Below are positions 42,554 to 51,324 of a DNA stretch of 64,000 bases, one piece after another. Within the stretch, counting starts at the first letter, position 1, and every line of letters starts with the position of its first letter. This DNA is from Limisoma sp963601185 (GTDB taxonomy: Bacteria; Bacteroidota; Bacteroidia; Bacteroidales; Muribaculaceae): contig CAVCEE010000004.1 in assembly GCA_963601185.1 (NCBI GenBank), positions 1 to 64,000 on the forward strand, in the 5' to 3' direction. The notes under the pieces were generated by a model. That model saw nothing but the letters and a program-made list of their open reading frames with translations. It searched no databases and was not told where the DNA came from. The translations under genes and the position numbers were made by a program.

Positions 42554-43306
42554 TTACTGACTTTGTTCAAGACTGTTTCTGACCTCGGCGATTTTACTGC
42601 TTTTCTTGGCATAGAGGACGAAAACCGTCGTTGTGACTACTGCGATTGCGCTTTGTGCGATTACGAAGGCTTTCGGTGTGTCTAAAATCGGAATAATTTT
42701 GGCTATTGCCCACCATAGACTCAAAAGTGTCCAAGATGCGAAGACCAAATTGGTCTCTGTGGCGTTATATTGTTTGCCGGTTTGTTCAAAATAACCGTTC
42801 ATCGTGTCAAGGAACTTCTGCGACTCTCGCCAATAGACTATTATGTAGGCTACGGTCTGAATCAGAAAGTATATGTAGAAAACAATGCCTATCGCTTTGT
42901 TTTCGTGGTCGGACAGTTGGTCAATCCTCCACATTACGGGGAAAAACAGGATTGTAACCAAATTGCCAATCAGTATGTCGTAGCGCAGCAGCCTCGAATT
43001 GAACATCACCAGCGTAGCGCACAGATACATCATTGCAAGCAGTGACGCCGTCAGAGTTTCCAATATCGGGAACTTGTCTGCTGTTGGCAGCGTCTGCCAC
43101 ATTGGGTAGAGCCAGATTTGAACAATTCCTACGGCGATGAAGCCTAATCCCAGGACTATGCCCATCGCCGGGAATCTGCTCGTTTCATGCCTAAATTTAC
43201 CCAATCCTATCGTGCTGCCAACGATTGTCGCAAATCCCGTGAGGAGAGTTACGATGCCAGCCGCAATTTGTACGGCTGATGTCTGTTGACAGTAGATAGC
43301 GTCCAT
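42554..43306 (-). CDS. Multi-helix membrane protein, possible stand-alone sensor
   Basis: The 250-residue protein has six or seven predicted helices (about 12-32, 47-67, 82-102, 110-126, 137-158, 188-206, 215-235). Between helices 5 and 6 a loop YWRESQKFLDTMNGYFEQTG resembles the loop at the same place in membrane-anchored AraC regulators of Bacteroidetes. It ends without any DNA-binding domain. The next gene upstream on the same strand is such an AraC regulator, so this may be a related membrane module lacking the output domain. I do not recognise a named family. A good promoter precedes it closely. Confidence 0.65.
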   Translation of the reverse strand: MDAIYCQQTSAVQIAAGIVTLLTGFATIVGSTIGLGKFRHETSRFPAMGIVLGLGFIAVGIVQIWLYPMWQTLPTADKFPILETLTASLLAMMYLCATLVMFNSRLLRYDILIGNLVTILFFPVMWRIDQLSDHENKAIGIVFYIYFLIQTVAYIIVYWRESQKFLDTMNGYFEQTGKQYNATETNLVFASWTLLSLWWAIAKIIPILDTPKAFVIAQSAIAVVTTTVFVLYAKKSSKIAEVRNSLEQSQ

Positions 43307-43325
43307 TTCTATTCTTCTTCGACGG

Positions 43326-43356
43326 CAAAGTTATGGCGCGGCAAGAGGGCGCGCAA
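43326..43356 (-). promoter_or_regulatory. Promoter of the 250-residue membrane protein gene
   Basis: Minus-strand TTG (43356-43354), 20 nt, TAACTTTG (43333-43326), 20 nt from the ATG. Confidence 0.65.
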
Positions 43357-43445
43357 AAAAAATCCGTTATTTGTCCGCGGTGGCGATGACAAATAACGAG
43401 TCTAAAAGTGGAATAACGAGGATTTACAAGTAAAATAACGAGAAT

Positions 43446-44558
43446 TTACCCGTTTTTGCGCAAATCCGACGGCTTTTTACCAGTCACTTTTTGAAATTGC
43501 TGAAAAAAATTGGAGCGGTGGTTGAAGCCGACCATCTCGGCAATCTTGTCGTACGACAGGTCGGGATGCTCCACGAGGAGTTTTTCCGCCTCGCGCACCC
43601 GCAGTTCGGAGCGCCATGTGCGGAAGTTGTTGTGGAGGTAGGTGCGGAAATAGTAGTAGATGTAGTGCGGAGTGGTGTTGAGTTGCTCGGCGAAGTCCTC
43701 AAGCACGATGTCTTTCTGGAGATATTTCTTGTCGGCAACCCATTGGTCGAGCGTCCGGCGGAACTTGATGTCGGCGGCTGGCACGTTGTCGGTGACGGTT
43801 TCCCGGTAGGTGTCCTCATAGACGAGCGTCACGATTGCCGAACTGCGCACGCAGTAGGAGTAGATGCGCGCGGTGAGGTAGACACTATAGGGGGTGTAGC
43901 AAATCTGGAGCACTCCGGCAGCAATGAGCGACGCTTCCATACCGGGTTTCGTGAGCAGGATGATACAGAATACTACTCCCGCCACGGCGCAGATGATTTC
44001 GCCCCAGAATGTCCACTTTATCCATCTCAGGCGAGTTTCGGTGGTAATGCCGTGCTGATGCAGGTAGGCAATGTGGTGCGGCAGACGGTTGTGGAACATA
44101 TATGTGTAGTAGCATATCTGCAACACGTTGGCAACCAGCATAAAGATGTAGCAAGCATCGGTGACGTCACTGTTGGTGACGGCAGTGAGGGTGGTGATGC
44201 CGACGGCGGTTATGGCAACGATGAGGGCAATCTGCCACGAGAGCCAGCGGCGGCTCACGCTGTGGGGCGCGATGAAGATGTAGATTGTGGTGAATGCCAG
44301 CAGAGTTATTGCCAAGTTGACGATTATTCCCAACACGAAATCCTTGTCGGGGTCGGCTGCCCCGAAGGCAACGGTGAGTTTGAACACGTTGATTGTGACG
44401 ATGGCAGACAAAGCCAGAGCCTGGCAAGTCTTGGCGATGCGGATTTTTTCGTATTCGGGCTTTTTGGGTAAGCGAAGGACGAACAGCATCACTGCGAGAG
44501 TCGCAAGGATGGCGCTGGATATTATGGTGGTATATTCGACAAAGATGTCAGCAAACAT
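43446..44558 (-). CDS. Membrane-anchored AraC family regulator
   Basis: A 370-residue protein with six or seven N-terminal membrane helices (about 8-235) and a C-terminal AraC-type domain (about 270-368): LEDFAEQLNTTPHYIYYYFR as first helix-turn-helix and YDKIAEMVGFNHRSNFFQQF as second, ending TGKKPSDLRKNG. It may sense a membrane or lipid signal directly. I take the start at 44558 (MFADIFVEY), since a possible -7 element TATTTTTG (44593-44586) overlaps the longer start at 44588. The next gene downstream, 139 nt away, encodes a similar membrane part without the DNA-binding domain. Confidence 0.85.
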   Translation of the reverse strand: MFADIFVEYTTIISSAILATLAVMLFVLRLPKKPEYEKIRIAKTCQALALSAIVTINVFKLTVAFGAADPDKDFVLGIIVNLAITLLAFTTIYIFIAPHSVSRRWLSWQIALIVAITAVGITTLTAVTNSDVTDACYIFMLVANVLQICYYTYMFHNRLPHHIAYLHQHGITTETRLRWIKWTFWGEIICAVAGVVFCIILLTKPGMEASLIAAGVLQICYTPYSVYLTARIYSYCVRSSAIVTLVYEDTYRETVTDNVPAADIKFRRTLDQWVADKKYLQKDIVLEDFAEQLNTTPHYIYYYFRTYLHNNFRTWRSELRVREAEKLLVEHPDLSYDKIAEMVGFNHRSNFFQQFQKVTGKKPSDLRKNG

Positions 44559-44658
44559 AAAGCAGTCAGTTCGTTTTTCCCTTCGCAAAAATACGGAAAA
44601 TATGTAGCGTATTTGTTAATATGGATTAAAAGAAGACGAGATTTAAATTTTTTTAGAA

Positions 44659-44694
44659 AAAAATCGGAGCCTATCCTCCGAGAGGAAAGGCTCC
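44659..44694 (-). terminator. Terminator of the ftsX-xpt operon
   Basis: GGAGCCT(a)TCCTC and GAGGA(a)AGGCTCC pair around CGA, and a U-rich run follows on the minus strand. It is 37 nt past the xpt stop. Confidence 0.85.
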
Positions 44695-44731
44695 GTGTGG
44701 GATGTTTGTGGAATATTGGGGAACTTCCGTG

Positions 44732-45298
44732 TCAGCGGAAGCGGATTTCGCCGTTGTCGAGGCTGTCGATGATGGCAAGGCTCTTCACGTTGTAGCCAGC
44801 CTGGCGCAGACGGTCGCCGCCGCCCTGAAAGCCTTTCTCGATGATAAATCCCATGCCTTCGATGGTTGCGCCAGCCTGCTGGGCAAGGGCAATCATACCA
44901 TTGGAGGCGTTGCCGTAGGCGAGGAAGTCGTCGATGAAGAGCACATGGTCGTTGGCATTGAGAAAACTGTTGCTGATGCATACCGTTTCCACGGTGTTTT
45001 TGGTGAACGAGCGCACCTCAGCCACGAGCATATTGTCCATTGTGCGCGGTCGTGCCTTCTTGATAAACACCACTGGCAGTTGCAGTTGGTAGCCCATCAT
45101 GATTGCCGGGGCAATGCCGCTCGCCTCAATGGTCACAATCTTGTTGAAATTGCAGTCGGCAAACAGTTCGCCGAATTCTTTAGCCACCTCAAACATCAGG
45201 TTCGGGTCGAGTTGATGGTTGAGGAAGCGGTCCACTTTAAGCACTCCGCCCGGAAGCAGTCTGCCGTCCTGAAGAATGCGTTGTTTTAGAAGTTCCAT
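44732..45298 (-). CDS. xpt: Xanthine phosphoribosyltransferase
   Basis: A 188-residue salvage enzyme that makes XMP from xanthine and PRPP. The PRPP-binding stretch is VLFIDDFLAYGNASNG (about 118-133), with an earlier TIEASGIAPA (about 56-65) and the C-terminal GFIIEKGFQGGG, all typical of Xpt. It is the last gene of the ftsX operon, 9 nt after queA. In Firmicutes xpt is under a purine riboswitch; here it is internal to an operon and has none. Confidence 0.93.
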   Translation of the reverse strand: MELLKQRILQDGRLLPGGVLKVDRFLNHQLDPNLMFEVAKEFGELFADCNFNKIVTIEASGIAPAIMMGYQLQLPVVFIKKARPRTMDNMLVAEVRSFTKNTVETVCISNSFLNANDHVLFIDDFLAYGNASNGMIALAQQAGATIEGMGFIIEKGFQGGGDRLRQAGYNVKSLAIIDSLDNGEIRFR

Positions 45299-45307
45299 AT
45301 ATAGTGA

Positions 45308-46357
45308 TTAGATAATCAGCATAGCGTCGCCGTAGACACCGAAGCGATATTTCTCCTTCACTGCCACGTCGTAGGCGTTCATCACCTTCTCGTAGTCGCC
45401 GAAGGCGGCAACCATCATAAGCATTGTGGAGTAGGGCATGTGGAAGTTGCTGATGAGCGACGTGCACACCTCAAAGTCGTAGGGAGGGAAGATAAACTTG
45501 TTGGTCCAGCCGCTGTATTCCTTGATGTGGCCGTTCATGCTCACTGCCGTTGCTATGGCGCGGAGCACTGAAGTGCCGGCAGCGCAGACGGCGTGGCCCT
45601 TGTCCTTGGTTTCGTTCACCTTCTTGACCAACGCGGCGGAAATCTCCATCTGCTCCGAGTCCATACGGTGCTTCGTGAGGTCCTCCACGTCGATTTCGCG
45701 GAAGTTGCCGAGTCCGAAGTGGAGAGTGAGGAAATCATAGTCGATACCCTTGATTTCCATGCGTTTCATCACCTCGCGGCTGAAGTGGAGTCCGGCAGCC
45801 GGGGCAACCACTGCGCCTTCATTCTTGGCGAAGATGCATTGAAAGCGGTCCACGTCGTCTTCCGTAGGCTCGCGGTTGATGTAGAGAGGCAGCGGAGTCT
45901 GGCCGAGGGCAAAGAGGGCCTCCTTGAATTCCTCGTGCGAACCGTCGTAGAGGAAGCGGAGAGTGCGACCGCGTGAGGTGGTGTTGTCAATCACCTCAGC
46001 CACCATCGAGTCGTCCTCGCCGAAGTAGAGTTTGTTGCCGATACGGATTTTGCGAGCAGGCTCTACAAGTACGTCCCACAGTTTGTGCTCCTCGTTGAGT
46101 TCGCGGAGGAGAAACACCTCAATGCGGGCGTTGGTCTTTTCCTTGTTTCCGTAGAGGCGAGCCGGGAACACCTTAGTGTCGTTGAGAAGCATCAAGTCGC
46201 CATCATCGAAATAGTCGATGATGTCCTTAAAAATTTTGTGTTCGATTTCGCCTGTCTTCTTGTGCAACACCATCAGCCGCGCTTCGTCGCGTTCTTCCGA
46301 TGGGGTCTGTGCTATCAATTCCTCTGGTAGTTTGAATTTGAATTGTGACAACTTCAT
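45308..46357 (-). CDS. queA: tRNA preQ1(34) S-adenosylmethionine ribosyltransferase-isomerase
   Basis: A 349-residue enzyme that adds the epoxycyclopentane ring during queuosine synthesis in tRNA, using SAM as ribosyl donor. It begins MKLSQFKFKLPEELIAQ and has LNDTKVFPARLYG, AAGLHFS (about 188-194), TLHFGLGNFREIDVEDLTKH and the C-terminal ISNFHMPYSTMLMMVAAF, all conserved. It lies 16 nt after truB and 9 nt before xpt. Two tRNA-modification genes (truB, queA) are thus side by side. Confidence 0.96.
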   Translation of the reverse strand: MKLSQFKFKLPEELIAQTPSEERDEARLMVLHKKTGEIEHKIFKDIIDYFDDGDLMLLNDTKVFPARLYGNKEKTNARIEVFLLRELNEEHKLWDVLVEPARKIRIGNKLYFGEDDSMVAEVIDNTTSRGRTLRFLYDGSHEEFKEALFALGQTPLPLYINREPTEDDVDRFQCIFAKNEGAVVAPAAGLHFSREVMKRMEIKGIDYDFLTLHFGLGNFREIDVEDLTKHRMDSEQMEISAALVKKVNETKDKGHAVCAAGTSVLRAIATAVSMNGHIKEYSGWTNKFIFPPYDFEVCTSLISNFHMPYSTMLMMVAAFGDYEKVMNAYDVAVKEKYRFGVYGDAMLII

Positions 46358-46373
46358 AGATACTTCTGTTTTT

Positions 46374-47114
46374 TTATACTTTTTCTTCTTTTTCTTTGTC
46401 TTTTCTCATCTCTTCCGGAAGTTCGATATCCTCCACTTTCAGCCGTGCCACAAGGTCGGCAACGCTCTCGCAGTCAGTCACTCTGACGTCGCCCACACGG
46501 GTGCGTCGCAGTGCCGTGAGGTGTCCGCCGCTACCGAGGGCTTCAGCAATGTCGCGCGCTAGGGCGCGGATGTAGGTGCCTTTGCTGCACACCACACGGA
46601 TGCGGATTTCGGGCAAATTGCACTCCAGCAGTTCAATCTCGTCGATGACGAGTTCCTTCGGCTTGATTTCCACCGCCTTGCCTTTGCGCGCCATCTTGTA
46701 GGCTCGCTTGCCGTCCACCTTGCAGGCGGAGTAGGCTGGGGGCACTTGCTGGATGCGACCGATGAACTGCTTCAGCGCTTGCTCCACACTCTCTCGGGTG
46801 ATATGCTCCCACGGATATTCGGCATCGACCTCCGTCTCGAGGTCGAAACTCGGCGTGGTTGCGCCCAGGCGGATAACCGCCTCATATTCTTTCACGTGGG
46901 CCTGCAACTCCTCGATGCGCTTGGTGGCGCGCCCCGTAACCACAATCATCACGCCTGTGGCGAGGGGGTCGAGAGTGCCGGCATGTCCCACTTTCAGTTT
47001 CTTTATCTTGGTGCGGCGGCTCAGTTCTCCGCGCACACGCTTCACTACGTCGAACGAGGTCCATGTCAATGGCTTGTCGACGTAAAATATCTCTCCTTCA
47101 ATGGGATGCAACAT
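46374..47114 (-). CDS. truB: tRNA pseudouridine(55) synthase
   Basis: A 246-residue enzyme that makes pseudouridine 55 in the T-loop of tRNAs. The catalytic Asp49 is in GHAGTLDPLATGVM; YVDKPLTWTSFDVV and GTYIRALARDIAEALG are further marks. The ATG at 47114 (MLHPIEGEIFYV) is chosen because it gives the normal N-terminus and lies 5 nt after the uppP stop; a longer open frame would overlap uppP. The C-terminus is Lys/Glu-rich. Confidence 0.95.
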   Translation of the reverse strand: MLHPIEGEIFYVDKPLTWTSFDVVKRVRGELSRRTKIKKLKVGHAGTLDPLATGVMIVVTGRATKRIEELQAHVKEYEAVIRLGATTPSFDLETEVDAEYPWEHITRESVEQALKQFIGRIQQVPPAYSACKVDGKRAYKMARKGKAVEIKPKELVIDEIELLECNLPEIRIRVVCSKGTYIRALARDIAEALGSGGHLTALRRTRVGDVRVTDCESVADLVARLKVEDIELPEEMRKDKEKEEKV

Positions 47115-47119
47115 CTGCC

Positions 47120-47929
47120 TTAGCCTTGGATAAATTGGTAAATCAATGTTGCTGCACCCGCGATTGCGCAATAGATTGCGAAATAAACCAGTTTGCCGCG
47201 CTTCACGATGTTAATCATCCATTTGCATGCCAGGCATCCTGAGATGAAGGCTGCAATGAAGCCCACAATCAGAGCCGTGGCGGAGATGTTGCCCATCACT
47301 GCGTCAGCGCCGCCCTTGAGCATCTTCACGATGTCGAGGAGTGCCTCGCCGAGGATTGGCGGAATGACCATAATGAACGAGAATTGCGCGAGTTTCTCTT
47401 TGCTGTTGCCAAGCAGAAGTCCGGTGGCAATCGTCGTGCCAGAGCGCGACAGACCGGGGAGCACTGCCACAGCCTGCGAGAGACCGATGATGAAGGCGTC
47501 GCGGGTGGATATGTTCTGTTTCTGACGTGGCTTTGCGTAGTAGGAGAAGGTGAGGAGCAATGCCGTGACGAGGAGCATAGTGCCGACAATGGCGAGCCCT
47601 GATCCGAAAATCTCTTCAACATAGTCCTTGAAGAACACTCCGACGATGCCCACGGGAATCATCGAGACGATGATGTTGATGAAATAGCGCTGCTCTTCGT
47701 TTAAATGCTTGGAGAAAAGTCCCTTGAAAATCCAACTGATTTCTTTCCAGAGGATTACCAGTGTGCTGAGCACCGTGGCAACGTGTACCGCAATGGTGAA
47801 TGTGAGGTTTGACTCTGCGTCGACGCCAAACAGTGCCGAACCGATGGCGAGGTGGCCGCTGCTGCTTACGGGAAGGTATTCCGTGAGACCCTGTACAAGG
47901 CCGAGGATGAGTGCTTCTATCCAATCCAT
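47120..47929 (-). CDS. uppP: Undecaprenyl-diphosphatase
   Basis: A 269-residue membrane enzyme (BacA/UppP) that recycles the undecaprenyl carrier for peptidoglycan and O-antigen synthesis. Catalytic motifs: LTEYLPVSSSGHL (15-27) and GLSRSGTTIATG (about 157-168). Seven or eight helices. It lies 3 nt after the DUF3098 gene and 5 nt before truB, so it is tightly coupled in the operon. Confidence 0.96.
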   Translation of the reverse strand: MDWIEALILGLVQGLTEYLPVSSSGHLAIGSALFGVDAESNLTFTIAVHVATVLSTLVILWKEISWIFKGLFSKHLNEEQRYFINIIVSMIPVGIVGVFFKDYVEEIFGSGLAIVGTMLLVTALLLTFSYYAKPRQKQNISTRDAFIIGLSQAVAVLPGLSRSGTTIATGLLLGNSKEKLAQFSFIMVIPPILGEALLDIVKMLKGGADAVMGNISATALIVGFIAAFISGCLACKWMINIVKRGKLVYFAIYCAIAGAATLIYQFIQG

Positions 47930-47932
47930 TGC

Positions 47933-48193
47933 TTAGTTCTTCTTTTTGTACAAGATTGCGAAAAACATTGCGACGAAGCCGATAAACGAGAATGCTGGAC
48001 CTACGGCGGTGCGCATCGTGCTGAAAATGTCGGGGTTGAACTTCTCTTCGGTTGTCGCTCCTCCGCTCATCATCAGGAATCCGATGACGATTAGAGCCGC
48101 CGAGGCTCCCATGAGGATGTAGTTGATTTTTTCCAGCGGGCGCGACTGCTCGTTGGCGGGCTTGTTGCCCGGAATATTAGTCTTTGTTTCCAT
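47933..48193 (-). CDS. DUF3098 small membrane protein
   Basis: An 86-residue protein with a polar N-terminus and two helices (about 25-43 and 64-82) separated by a loop with EEKFNPDIFS, the DUF3098 hallmark. Function unknown. It sits between ftsX and uppP, its usual place in Bacteroidetes, which suggests a link to division or cell-wall synthesis. Confidence 0.88.
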   Translation of the reverse strand: METKTNIPGNKPANEQSRPLEKINYILMGASAALIVIGFLMMSGGATTEEKFNPDIFSTMRTAVGPAFSFIGFVAMFFAILYKKKN

Positions 48194-48210
48194 TTTTCCG
48201 TTGTTGAGTC

Positions 48211-49089
48211 TTATCTTTTAAACAAGTCGTCGTAGTCGAGGTGGATGTACTTTGTTGCGGCAAAGAATGCGGCGATGCCAGAGATGGCGATGCCCACCAC
48301 GGCAAGTCCGGCAAACACGATTGCCACTTCTACCTCAGAAATCATCGTGCCGATGAGCGAGCCAATCATGCCCTGTGCGGCAAAGTAGAAGCCCACAAAC
48401 ACGAGGCACGCCACCACGGCGGCTATCAGACCGTTGAGCATATTCTGCACCACGAACGGCTTGCGGATAAATCCCGGTTTCGCTCCCACGAGTTTCATCG
48501 TGTGGATGAGAAAACGCCGGGAGTAGACGGTGAGGCGCACGGTGTTGTTGATGAGTGCGAAGGAGATGAACACCAGCAGCGCTGCCACCACGAGGAGCAC
48601 TATCGAGATGTTGCTGATGTTGTGGTTGGCGGTCTCTACCTCAGTTTCGTAGAGCGCAACCTCTTCCACACCGGGGCGTTTCTGCAGGTCGGTCTGTATC
48701 TTTTTCAACTTGCCCACTTCGGCATAGTCGGATTTCACGTTAATCTGGTATTCTGCGCTGAGGGGATTCACGCCGAATGTTTCCACAAGGTCTTCGCCAG
48801 TGTCGTCCTTCCATTGCGCAAGGGCTTCCTCCTTGGAGATGTATTCCACCTTGGCAACATAGGGGGCAGTCTTAAACAGGGTGTTGAGCGCATTGACATC
48901 GGCATCCGAGGCCTCGGCGTCGAGCACGATGCTGAAACCCATGTTCTCTTTGAGGTCGCGGCTCATTGTGCGCGCCGTGAGTCCGAGAAATGCGGTGACA
49001 CCAATCAAGATGAGCACCAGGGCAACACTCACTGTCGCCGTGATGTTTGACTGGAAATATGAAATTTTTGATTTGTGCTCTTTTGCCAT
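48211..49089 (-). CDS. ftsX: Cell-division ABC transporter permease FtsX
   Basis: A 292-residue permease with one N-terminal helix (about 20-40), a periplasmic domain (about 45-165, including KLKKIQTDLQKRPGVEEV) and three C-terminal helices, the FtsX pattern. With FtsE it controls peptidoglycan hydrolases at the septum. ftsE is not adjacent, as is usual in Bacteroidetes. It is first in the operon ftsX-DUF3098-uppP-truB-queA-xpt. Confidence 0.93.
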   Translation of the reverse strand: MAKEHKSKISYFQSNITATVSVALVLILIGVTAFLGLTARTMSRDLKENMGFSIVLDAEASDADVNALNTLFKTAPYVAKVEYISKEEALAQWKDDTGEDLVETFGVNPLSAEYQINVKSDYAEVGKLKKIQTDLQKRPGVEEVALYETEVETANHNISNISIVLLVVAALLVFISFALINNTVRLTVYSRRFLIHTMKLVGAKPGFIRKPFVVQNMLNGLIAAVVACLVFVGFYFAAQGMIGSLIGTMISEVEVAIVFAGLAVVGIAISGIAAFFAATKYIHLDYDDLFKR

Positions 49090-49111
49090 AAAAAATTAGC
49101 CTATTTGGCTA

Positions 49112-49143
49112 CAAAGATACAACGCAGGACACCCCTTTGTCAA
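49112..49143 (-). promoter_or_regulatory. Promoter of the ftsX operon
   Basis: Minus-strand TTG (49143-49141), 21 nt, TATCTTTG (49119-49112), about 22 nt from the ftsX ATG. Confidence 0.6.
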
Positions 49144-49201
49144 CTATTTACGGAATTTTCACGTCCCCTAACGGCGAATTTTCTGAATTTGGAGACAAAG
49201 G

Positions 49202-49918
49202 TCAGTTTAATTTGTCGTTTTTTTTGTGTGACTCTCTTGGAGTAAGTGGTATGTCGTCCAGGAGTTCTGCCATCTTTTGGGCGAAGTTTGACGTTATGTC
49301 TTCCACCATCTTGTGGCGCTCTGCCGACGCGTCGGCAATCTCCTTGAAGCAGAGATTGATGAGAGCCTTTTCCGCCTTGTCCAACTTGAAGTCAGGCATC
49401 TCGTTTTTCCGTAGGTTGAGCCTCTTACGGAAATAGTGGGCGGCTTTTGAGTTGGGCGACTCGTTGAAAGTCTCAACCATTGCCATATATATGAGGTTGC
49501 CTCCGCAGTGCTCCATAACGATTTTCCCCGAACCTTTAACCAATACCGGTCCGTCGACCTCTTGTGGTGTTACGTCCATCAGTTGGATGTCTAAAAGCCA
49601 ATCGCCGAAAAAGTAGGTCAGCAAATCGAATTTGTCGATATGGTCCTCGAGAATTTCAAAATCGGCGTTTACAATCTTGTCGACATCGTCATTATTATCT
49701 TCTCCAGAATTGTATTCTGAAGTTATAGGCGCACACGCAAAGTCGCCGTACACGCTGTAGTTGTTAAACTCGAAGAATCCTTTTTCGCGGAAACAGAATG
49801 CAGCACGAATCACATTATGGAGTTCGCGGAACGTGTATCCGCCGGGCACAATGACTGTGCGGTTTACCGACGGCTTCTTTACGTCTACGAGGGTGATTTT
49901 CAGATGGAGGTCGTGCAT
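49202..49918 (-). CDS. PRiA4_ORF3-like protein
   Basis: The 238-residue protein starts LHLKITLVDVKKPSVNRTVIV and has GYTFRELHNVIRAAFCF, the opening of the PRiA4_ORF3 (IS1096 TnpR-like) fold. A highly acidic middle (EDNNDDVDK, about 73-81) is followed by a helical C-terminus. These proteins were first noted on plasmids and in an insertion element but are common in chromosomes; function unknown. It starts 20 nt after the miaB stop with no terminator between, so it probably shares the miaB transcript. No transposase or terminal repeats are near, so no mobility is implied. Confidence 0.75.
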   Translation of the reverse strand: MHDLHLKITLVDVKKPSVNRTVIVPGGYTFRELHNVIRAAFCFREKGFFEFNNYSVYGDFACAPITSEYNSGEDNNDDVDKIVNADFEILEDHIDKFDLLTYFFGDWLLDIQLMDVTPQEVDGPVLVKGSGKIVMEHCGGNLIYMAMVETFNESPNSKAAHYFRKRLNLRKNEMPDFKLDKAEKALINLCFKEIADASAERHKMVEDITSNFAQKMAELLDDIPLTPRESHKKNDKLN

Positions 49919-49938
49919 AGGTCTGCGTTTTTAGGCGG

Positions 49939-51276
49939 TTACGCCTCTTTGCCGATAAGCGTTGCCGACGAGGCGCTCTCCACGGTTACCGTCACGCGGT
50001 CGCCGATGTGGTGGTTGCCACGCGGAAAGACTATCACTTTGTTCTGCTCGTTGCGACCGAACAACTGCTCGCGCGAACGCTTCGACGTGCCTTCGACAAG
50101 CACCTCGAAAGTCTTGCCGATGTCCTTGCGGTAACTTTCGGCGGAAAGTTCGTTCTGGAGGGCAATCATACGGTTGAGACGGTCGATTTTTACGTCCTCA
50201 GGCACATTGTCCGGCAGGTTTTTGGAGGCGTAAGTGCCAGGGCGCTCGGAGTATTTGAACATAAACGCACTGTCGAAGCCCACTTCGCGCATCAGGCTCA
50301 GTGTCTCCTCGAAATCCTCCTCCGTCTCATCGTGGAAGCCGGTAAACATGTCGGTGGTGATGCCGCAGTCAGGCATAGCCTTGCGGATGGCGGCGATGCG
50401 GTCGAGATACCACTCGCGCGTGTATTTACGATTCATTGCCTTCAGCACCTTGTTGCTGCCTGACTGCACAGGCAGGTGGATGTGCTTGCACACGTTGGGC
50501 ACGGAAGCGATGACCGAGATAATCTCGTCGCTCATATCCTTGGGGTGCGATGTGGTGAAGCGCACGCGCATCTCGGGAGCCGCTTCGGCAACGATGCGCA
50601 GAAGGTCGGCGAAGCCCACGTGGGTGCCGTCCTCACCGATATAGTTGTAGGAATTTACGTTTTGTCCGAGAAGCACCACTTCCTTGAACCCCTTTGCCTG
50701 CATATCGGCGAGTTCGTTGAGGATGCTGCGAGGCTCGCGACTGCGTTCGCGTCCGCGGGTGTAGGGCACGATGCAGTAGGAGCAGAAATTGTTGCATCCA
50801 CGCATAATGCTGATGTATCCGCTGATGCGGCTGTGGCTGATGCGTTGTGGAATCACGTCGCGGTAGGTCTCCGTTTTCGACAATTCGATGTTGATGGCCT
50901 TCTGCCCGAGTTCGGCAGCCGACACAAGGTCGGGCAGCGACAGGTAGGCATCCGGGCCAGCCACGATGTCAACGCCGTGGTTGGCAATCAGTTCGTCCTT
51001 CACGCGCTCTGCCATACAGCCGAGCACGCCAAGCACCAGTTTCTCCTTGCGCTTGCGGCGGAGAGATGCGAAATATTCCAGGCGCGAGAAGATTTTCTGC
51101 TCGGCATTGTCGCGGATGGAGCAAGTGTTGAGAAAGACGGCATCAGCCTCTTCGAGTACTTCGGTTGGCTCATATCCAGCGATTTTCATAACCGAGGCAA
51201 TCACCTCACTGTCTGCCACATTCATCTGGCAGCCATAGGTTTCTATAAACAGTTTTTTTTCAGTATCTCCGCTCAT
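49939..51276 (-). CDS. miaB: tRNA 2-methylthio-N6-isopentenyladenosine(37) methylthiotransferase
   Basis: A 445-residue radical-SAM enzyme that adds a methylthio group to i6A37 of tRNAs. N-terminal UPF0004 domain with Cys in ETYGCQMN (12-19), CSIRDNA and GCMAER; the radical-SAM cluster motif CNNFCSYCIVPYTRG (about 155-170); a C-terminal TRAM domain (about 375-440) with LVEGTSKRS and GRNEQNKVIVF. The start at 51276 (MSGDTEKKLF) lies just inside a strong promoter at 51295-51324; an upstream open frame there is repeat sequence. Confidence 0.96.
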   Translation of the reverse strand: MSGDTEKKLFIETYGCQMNVADSEVIASVMKIAGYEPTEVLEEADAVFLNTCSIRDNAEQKIFSRLEYFASLRRKRKEKLVLGVLGCMAERVKDELIANHGVDIVAGPDAYLSLPDLVSAAELGQKAINIELSKTETYRDVIPQRISHSRISGYISIMRGCNNFCSYCIVPYTRGRERSREPRSILNELADMQAKGFKEVVLLGQNVNSYNYIGEDGTHVGFADLLRIVAEAAPEMRVRFTTSHPKDMSDEIISVIASVPNVCKHIHLPVQSGSNKVLKAMNRKYTREWYLDRIAAIRKAMPDCGITTDMFTGFHDETEEDFEETLSLMREVGFDSAFMFKYSERPGTYASKNLPDNVPEDVKIDRLNRMIALQNELSAESYRKDIGKTFEVLVEGTSKRSREQLFGRNEQNKVIVFPRGNHHIGDRVTVTVESASSATLIGKEA

Positions 51277-51294
51277 TTTTGGTGTTTTAGGGTA

Positions 51295-51324
51295 CAAAGA
51301 TAGTGCAAGCCGAGGGAAAAGCAA
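51295..51324 (-). promoter_or_regulatory. miaB promoter
   Basis: Minus-strand TTG (51324-51322), 19 nt, TATCTTTG (51302-51295), 18 nt from the ATG. Confidence 0.7.

Noticed and set aside
45290..45310. Purine riboswitch ahead of xpt
   Set aside because: Only 9 nt separate queA and xpt.
49202..49918. Insertion-sequence remnant, because of the IS1096 TnpR-like fold
   Set aside because: No transposase, inverted repeats or target duplication nearby. The family is widespread in stable chromosomal positions.
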